Below, piece after piece: positions 58,021-64,000 of a DNA stretch of 64,000 bases. The translations under genes and the position numbers were made by a program. The DNA comes from Orientallactaga sibirica (Eukaryota; Chordata; Mammalia; Rodentia; Dipodidae): contig JAEOAD010000026.1 in the NCBI GenBank assembly GCA_036365145.1, forward strand, positions 4,178,001 to 4,242,000, given 5' to 3'. How positions within the stretch are numbered: position 1 is the stretch's first letter; each line of letters opens with the position of its first letter. The notes below the pieces were generated by a model, which was not told where the DNA came from, did not search any database, and worked only from the letters and a program-made list of their open reading frames with translations.

Positions 58021-58820
58021 TCTCGGATCCTGCCTGCCGTGGGTCCCTCGCCACGAATCCGGCCACTACACCACCCCTCCCCCCCAAGCTCTGGGATCCC
58101 CCAGCGCCTAGCCTCGCTTCTCGGGGGGGTGGGGTAAGGAGAGAAGGGTCTGGCGACAGTGCATTGGGGGCGCTTTCCTGCGGGCCTCCGGATACATCGG
58201 GATGGAGAGGGCGCAGGCCACGGAGAATGGCGGGAGCAGTGGTGGCTTTGTTCGCTACCCCCCTCCCACCTTCCCATTCAAGCCTTTCCCAAGTCCCCAC
58301 CCCCAACCGAAGCCGGCGAGAGAGTCCTGCCGGGTGGGCGAGGGGGGAGGTGGGCGGTGAGCGGTGCGGGGCGCTCAGACAATGGGGTCGCCTGGCAAAG
58401 CCCCTGGAGTCGCCACGGAAAGTCGCCAAGTGTCGCCTGCGCCTCAGCCCCGAAGGAGCCGGGTTCCCTCGGCTGTCCACTAGCGGCGCCCGAGGTAGCC
58501 AGGGGGTTGGGAGGCCAGGGATTATCCTGGAGGTGGAAGCCGATGGAGAGCCACCCCCCCACACACACACACACCCCAAGTCAGGCTCTCCTCCTGGGCG
58601 CTTACCCTGTCTTCTAGGGCGCACATAATTGTTCTCGGTTGTCCCCACTGTCCCCAGCTTCCGGTTCTCTGCCAGCCACCGAGAGGAGCCACCAGCACTA
58701 GGCCGCTTTATGGGGGGCACAGTCGGTGAGCCCAATGGGGAGCGGGGGGGGACACCCCGCGGCCACACACGCGCCCAGGCTCGGCCCCTCGAGGGCGCGA
58801 AGTTGAGCCTCCTTAAGAGA

Positions 58821-59010
58821 TCAATTAAACTGAAGAGGTCAAGGAACGGAATTGGGTTGTGATACTAAAATCAATAGGAGTAATTTAATATCTGCCCTGC
58901 TCCTTATGAAATATTTATCCCAATAATCTTAGTTAAAATGTTTAGATCTTTCTGATCCCTCACCGAGGCTGAAATCTATCTTGCAATTAGAAGTTAGAAG
59001 CTAGAGGTGA
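58821..59010. promoter_or_regulatory. Candidate upstream regulatory element, AT-rich
   Basis: Abrupt switch from CpG-rich to AT-rich sequence: GATCAATTAAACTG, GTAATTTAATATCTG, TATGAAATATTTATCCC. Lies about 0.9 kb upstream of the promoter motifs. Confidence 0.38.
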
Positions 59011-59149
59011 TAGAAGAAGGTGCGGGGTGTTTATTCTTGTGTGTGGCACACGCGCTCACACACATACACACCCACCCCACCCCACGCGAACGAGCGAGCT
59101 TGAGTGTTTTTCCTCTCTAAAGTGTCGCTAGGGGAGGAGGGACGAGAAG

Positions 59150-59520
59150 GCCTTTAATTTTTCCTTGTTATAAAATAGCGCGAGGCAATTTTGCTGGCAG
59201 GCCAGCATTCTTAGGAGAAGGGGGGAGAAAAGGGGGGGAGGGAGAACTTTGGTTGAAGTGCCTCTGATATCGCTATTAAATCTAAATAAAATTAAGCATG
59301 GTGTATAAAAATGCCTTTTTCCCCCCACAAAAGAAAGTGTTTATCGCCCAAGTCTGTCTAGCGTTTGCTAAATTGCGCATGAAATCTGAAATGAAATAAA
59401 CGTTATAATAAAACCAACCCCGAGCCCTTTTTATTTAAAAACCTCAGATTAAGCACTCCACCGTTTTGGCGGGTATGAGTTAAAAGTTACCATGTCATGT
59501 GAGGCTGACTGCCAAGTCAT
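59150..59520. promoter_or_regulatory. Candidate upstream regulatory element, AT-rich
   Basis: Non-repetitive AT-rich block: CGCTATTAAATCTAAATAAA, GTGTTTATCGCCC, AAACGTTATAATAAAACC, CAGATTAAGCACTCC. Looks like a strongly conserved promoter-proximal enhancer. Confidence 0.42.
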
Positions 59521-59716
59521 TGCTCCCTGGAGCTTCTGGGGACCAAGACAGGGAGAGTGGGCTTCACTTAGAGTGGGGGGGGGGCAGAAAACAGAGTCTC
59601 AAGGGACTTCTGAAGAATCATTACCCCCCCTTCTTCCACATACAAACAAACTAAACTTTAAAGTTCAGAAAGCTGAATCCAGCTCAGACCCAAGGCCTTT
59701 TCTGAAATCTACAGAT

Positions 59717-59734
59717 TTCTTTTCTTTCCTTCCT

Positions 59735-59778
<44 letters not shown>

Positions 59779-59780
59779 TT
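59717..59780 (+). repeat. (TTTC)n microsatellite
   Basis: About 14 TTTC/TTCC units. No SINE body attached. Confidence 0.92.
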
Positions 59781-60682
59781 TTGAAATTAAAAATGAAAAT
59801 TACCCCCACCAAAACTGGAGTCCATAAATAAGCATCGGGAAGAAGTATTTGTACAGGGCGGTGGAGTTTTGAAAGGATTTTTCTGCAGGATCAGGTTGTT
59901 GGTCTGTGATTAAATATTGATTTTGTGTAATTAGTTTTCATGTGAACTATCCTCTTGCTGATAGCTTCGAGGTCTCAGAACTAGAAAAGAAATGGAACCG
60001 GACGTGGAAATGATTACTTAGCCAAGTGACAGGGAAGCTGGGGGAAAGACCAGGCCTGCTTGACCTAGGCACAACGAGATAAGGGTCCTGGGTAGACCAC
60101 CAATATCTCCCCCTAGGGCCCCTGGACCAGAGCGGGGGAGGGGGTCTTTGAAGCTCCTGGGCAGGAAGAAGTACAGCTGGGGAGTGACGGGAGGAGATCC
60201 CATGTGGACAGTCATGAGTGACACCAGGTCATGTACCTGGCTCCGGACAGTGGCTGTCTGAGGAGGCCGCGACGTGAACAGCCTGTGCGTCATGTCTGGA
60301 GGGAATAGGGGGGTGTGGGGCCCTGTCTGGGGTGTTAGGATGGCAGGGGACCGGAAGAAGGGCTCACAGACTCACAGGCTCTGGGGGAGCCTCTGGTTGG
60401 GGTGTAATTTCACATGCATGGGGTGTGTGGGGGGGTCTCCTGCACACCTGGACAGGTTTCCTGTTTGTGCTGCAAGGAGGAGTGTAGGAGTATTTTTCTG
60501 GGGCTGTTTCCAAGAGTCAGGCCTGTGAGGTGTAGGAGTGTCTGAAAAGAGGTTTGTGTTCCTATTTCTGTTGGGTCACCTTTCTTTAACACTGTGAAGG
60601 TTGTGCCCATGTGTGGCATGTGCCAGGCAAGCTAGTGTCTGTGTGTTTCTGTACATGCAGATGCATATATGGTTGGGTACCA

Positions 60683-60744
60683 CTGTGTGTGTGTGTGTGT
60701 GTGTGCGCGCGCGCGCACGTGCATGCATGTGTGTGTGTGTGTGT
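60683..60744 (+). repeat. Alternating purine-pyrimidine repeat (GT)n(GC)n(GT)n
   Basis: About 62 bp of alternating GT and GC steps with CGCGCGCGCGC in the centre. Confidence 0.9.
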
Positions 60745-61377
60745 CTGTTCCCAGTCCATGTTTCTCTGGCTAAGCATCTCTCTGTTTGCATGTGTGTGCA
60801 CAGCTGCCTGGCCCCTCGGGTGCTCACATCTGCACCTATCTGTTCTCTTCTGAGGGAGAGGGTGTGCACCTCTGCTTGGACCCATTTGTGTCTGCATGTG
60901 CGCACGGCGTGTGCACCTCCACGGGGTGGGCGCCCTTGCGTGTGTGTGCCTGCCTGCCTGTGTGCAACTCTGCCTCAGCCAGCCTGAGTTTCTTTGAAAC
61001 AGACACACTGCCCCCTAGTGTCCAGATGAGCTCTAAGCCCCACCGGAACAGCCAGGAGCTGCAGAGCCTGGGGGCCCACCTAGGGCTTTTCTTTTCTCTA
61101 CCCTCTCTGCAGCCCTCCTCACCAAGGAGCATGCTGTCACCTGAAGGAAAGAAGGATTACAGCTGGGCTGGGGCCCCAGGGCTCCTGAGGGTGCTCTGAG
61201 ATGATGACTGGTACAGCCCTCCCTCGCTCCCCACGGGGGTGAGAAGCAATCTGGACTGGGGGAGGGGTGAACTCCCATGTGACAAACACACACACAGCCA
61301 GCACCCTGCAGCCAGGAGATAGACACCCTGTCACACTGTATGCTAGGCCCACACCAGCACACACGGCATGGCGGGTG

Positions 61378-61405
61378 TGGGTGTGTGTGTGTGTGTGTGT
61401 GTGTG
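61378..61405 (+). repeat. (GT)n microsatellite
   Basis: About 14 GT units. Confidence 0.92.
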
Positions 61406-61527
61406 TCCACACTTGCACTCCTCACCCCCCTCCCCATCCACAGAGGACAGACACCAGTACCCTGGCCACCAGACACGAAGGGCTCCCTCTTGTGTTCGGT
61501 TGGGGGTTTCTGTCCCTACTGGTCCAC

Positions 61528-61655
61528 TTTCATCTCCATAACAACCCAGTGAGATCCATTTGACAGATGCAAATACTGAGTCTCCAGTTGGCCAAGGGAC
61601 TTGCCCAGAGCCAAACAGTGGGAGAGTCAGGAGGCCAATCCACAGACACCAGACC
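61528..61655 (+). repeat. MIR-like fragment
   Basis: ACAACCCAGTGAGATCCATTTGACAGATGC..AAATACTGAG then ACTTGCCCAGAGCCAAACAG. Confidence 0.55.
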
Positions 61656-62024
61656 TGCCCATTGCCACTCCACTGGCTGCTGACCCTGAAGGTGAGCGTC
61701 CAGCCAAGGCACATGAAGAAGGAAGTAGACAAGTGCAGGTACCACGTAGCTCCTGTATGACCAGAACGGCACTGTGATGGTGATGGCGGGTTCCTGTATC
61801 CCCACCCCAGGAAAGCGAGGGAAGTAACAGGACAGTTCTCAATACCCTCACCTTTTCCCCATGATCCCCATGACCTCTGGAGTTGGAACACTCAGAGGAA
61901 CCTTCCTACAGACAGACTGTCTGTCCCCTGGGAAGCCTGAAGGAGCCTGCTTCCCGGACATCTGGTATGGGGTGTCCCCAGAACGCCCCCCTTCACAAGC
62001 TCCTAGACTCAGTTCCAAATCTTC

Positions 62025-62110
62025 TTGTCACCACTGATGGGCTGTGTGACCTTGGGCAAGAGGACTAGCCTCTCTGAGCTTCACGTGTCTCCTGCTGGAA
62101 AGGAGACATC
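62025..62110 (-). repeat. MIR-like fragment
   Basis: GGGCTGTGTGACCTTGGGCAAG..CCTCTCTGAGCTTCA is the inverted MIR core. Confidence 0.55.
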
Positions 62111-62479
62111 AGAGGCAGGCATATGGAGCACAAAGATTGCTGGCAGCAGCGCTCACAGCGTAGCCTGCACCAGGCAGCTCTGAGACGTCAATTCCTCTCG
62201 CTGTCACTGTGACCATCCTCGTGTCTCCCAGAAGGATAGGGTTCATTTGATGACTCGGCCTTGCTCACCGACCTGATGGTCATCTCAGTCCCCCACACTC
62301 GTGTCCACCCATCTGTCCAGGACAGAAACCTCCAGGGAGCCCAGTTGTAGCCAGGATCTAGGAACGAGGAGATGACTGGTGGCCAGAAGGAATGAGACCT
62401 TCATGGAGCCTCAGGCTGCTGGTTGCTAAGCAACAGCATCCCCTTCTCTCTACCCATGGTGCCCAGCACCTTTCCAGAT

Positions 62480-62575
62480 CCACCTTCTAACTGTCCACTG
62501 AATGCCTACTGTGTGCCAGGGTTCAGCCTGGAAACAAAACAACGTAGGAAGGTAGTCTCCACACTCAAGCTGGAT
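62480..62575 (-). repeat. L2-like fragment
   Basis: CCACTGAATGCCTACTGTGTGCCAGG..AACAAAACAACGTAGG resembles the inverted LINE-2 3' end. Confidence 0.5.
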
Positions 62576-62815
62576 CAAAGGAGACCTGGGACCAATGTGA
62601 GAGGGACTGACTCCATCAGGTAGGAGAATACCGAGAGAGAGAACTAGAGAAGGGTTCCCAAAGATGGCTTTGAAGGTAGAATAGGAGTTTGGCCAACAGA
62701 AATAATCAAAAGACTTTCCAAGTAGAAGACCCAGACAAAATGGATATGGGAAGGTTCCGGGAGTAAGGAGGGAGATGAAATTGGTACAGGACTGAATCTA
62801 CAGGAGTGATCTGGA

Positions 62816-62909
62816 TCTGGATCAGAAGGATGGGGTAGGTGAGAACTTGTTTGAGTCAGTTGGCCTTTAATCTGGATCAGAAGGATGGGGTAGGTGAGAA
62901 CTTGTTTGA
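62816..62909 (+). repeat. Short tandem duplication, 55-bp offset
   Basis: The 39-bp segment starting TCTGGATCAGAAGGATGGGG at 62816 is repeated exactly at 62871, with 16 bp between copies. Confidence 0.95.
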
Positions 62910-62976
62910 AACCCATGAAAAAATCTCAAGCAAAGCCAAGGGACATAGTCAGAGAGACATTTTGTTTTTGTTTTAA

Positions 62977-63207
62977 TATATAATTTAATTTAATTTATTT
63001 ATTTGAGAGAGATAGAAAGAGGCAGAGAGAGAGAGAGAGGAGAGAGAGAGAGAATGGGCATGCCAGGGCCTCCAGCTGCTGCAAATGAACTCCATCAAAT
63101 GAACACCACCTTGTGCATCTGGCTTAAGTGGATCCTGGGGAATCGAACTTGGGTCCTTTGGCTTTGCAAGCAAGTGCCTTAACCGCTAAGCCATCTCTCC
63201 AGCCCGA
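62977..63207 (-). repeat. DIP SINE
   Basis: Inverted tail TTTAATTTAATTTATTTATTTG, long GA run, ends GCCATCTCTCCAGCCC. First SINE after the desert. Confidence 0.9.
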
Positions 63208-63220
63208 GAAGTTTGTTTTC

Positions 63221-63420
63221 TAAAATATTTTTACTTATTTTATTTGCAAGCAGAGAGGGTGTGTGGGGATGGATGCACCAGAGCCTCCAGCCACTGCAAA
63301 CGAACTCCAAACGCATGCACCATGTTGTGTATCTGGCTTACATGGGTACTGGAGAATCAAACCTGGGTCCTAACACTTCTCAGGCAAATGCCTTAACCAC
63401 TGAGCCATCTCTTCAGCCCA
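63221..63420 (-). repeat. DIP SINE, diverged
   Basis: AATATTTTTACTTATTTTATTTG start, GAGCCATCTCTTCAGCCC end. Confidence 0.88.
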
Positions 63421-63838
63421 AGAGAGGGGTTTTAAAAGTCCTTGGATGCATGAGGGTCTCCCCTTCCTTTGCTTTTCAAGGTGGTCCCAGATCTCATCCT
63501 CACCTCGTTTCCTTAGACATGGGGCCTGGGGGAGAGAAACCCCTGAGTCTGTCCCCAAACACACCAGGGTTCTTGGCAAAGTCCCTCCCCTCATGTGGGG
63601 AGAAATACTGCTCCCTGTGGACCCAGTGGTAATCACATCTCCAGGGTTCAAAGCCAGTGGCCCCCTGACCAGGAGACAGGCCTCAGAACTCCTGTCTGCC
63701 AAGGTATCAGAGAAGGAAAATGTAGAAAAGCACAGGATGGATGGATGGAGACAGATAGATAAACAATAGACAACTTACTATATAGCTGCCCTGTGAGATG
63801 GTTTCTATGACATTCCTCCATTTTATAAAGAAAAAACT

Positions 63839-63985
63839 GGCTAGGTGTGGTGGTGCACGCCTTTAATCCCAGCACTCCGGAGGCAGAGTTAAGAGGATCC
63901 ATGTGAGTTTGAGGCCACCCTGGTACTACAGAGTGAATTCCAGGTCAGCCTGCGCTATAGCGAGACCCACAACAGCAAAGAGTCT
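63839..63985 (+). repeat. B1 SINE
   Basis: GGCTAGGTGTGGTGGTGCACGCC start; ends at AGCGAGACCCACAACAGCAAAG with a short, non-A tail. Confidence 0.9.
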
Positions 63986-64000
63986 TTCCCAAGATCCCAC

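Larger units (their letters stand above)
53100..58800. promoter_or_regulatory. CpG-rich block over MN1 exon 1 and promoter
   Basis: The sequence is strongly GC-rich with dense CG dinucleotides from mid exon 1 through the leader to about 58.8 kb, then turns abruptly AT-rich at 58.8-59.5 kb. Boundaries were judged by eye. Confidence 0.75.
59781..61520. other. Upstream flank of MN1, no gene seen
   Basis: Non-repetitive, GT-rich after 60.3 kb, with (GT)n and (GC/CG) alternation. ORFs follow the GT repeats and are not supported. Confidence 0.45.

Noticed and set aside
58595..58612. Possible extra splice donor (CAGGGTAAGC, minus strand) upstream of the promoter
   Set aside because: A single motif with no matching acceptor or exon evidence; left out as a feature.
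57618..58628. 336-codon plus-strand ORF and overlapping ORFs of 246 and 274 codons around the promoter
   Set aside because: All lie in the CpG island, where stops are rare. Several frames are open at once on both strands, and no domain is seen. A divergent transcript is possible but not shown.

Overview
The window is mammalian nuclear DNA, almost certainly from a rodent. It is full of B1 SINEs and of a tRNA-derived SINE with a B2-type head and an AAATAAA-type tail. That second SINE matches what is known of DIP, the B2-superfamily SINE of dipodoid rodents (jerboas, jumping mice, birch mice), so a dipodoid source such as Jaculus is my best guess. This is an inference; no species label is visible. 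In the entries 'DIP' means this tRNA-derived SINE.

One protein-coding gene is present and appears complete: MN1, on the minus strand. Exon 1 (5' leader, then coding bases 56606 down to 52796) encodes residues 1-1270 plus the first base of codon 1271. After an intron of about 44 kb with a GT donor (52795-52794) and an AG acceptor (8718-8717), exon 2 (coding 8716 down to 8541) supplies the conserved last 57 residues. A 3' UTR of about 2.4 kb runs to an AATAAA signal at 6144-6139. The spliced CDS is 3987 nt, or 1328 residues, close to the 1320 of human MN1. The promoter lies in a large CpG-rich block, and its CCAAT and GC boxes are near 57.96-58.00 kb.

Layout: 1-6.1 kb is 3' flank with SINEs, a MaLR LTR fragment and a solo ERV LTR carrying a 6-bp target duplication. 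6.1-8.7 kb is MN1 exon 2. 8.7-52.8 kb is the intron: SINE-rich to about 40 kb, then SINE-poor with AT-rich blocks that look like developmental regulatory elements. 52.8-58.0 kb is exon 1 and promoter. 58-63 kb is a repeat-poor upstream flank. 63-64 kb is SINE-rich again. No SINE is seen between about 46.9 and 63.0 kb.

I found no second gene, RNA gene, CRISPR array or novel multi-gene system. The most interesting points are the near-loss of a polyglutamine tract that is long in human MN1, a three-residue upstream ORF just before the MN1 start, CTCF-like motifs carried by the DIP SINEs, a 245-bp tandem duplication between B1 copies, and the SINE desert around the MN1 5' end.
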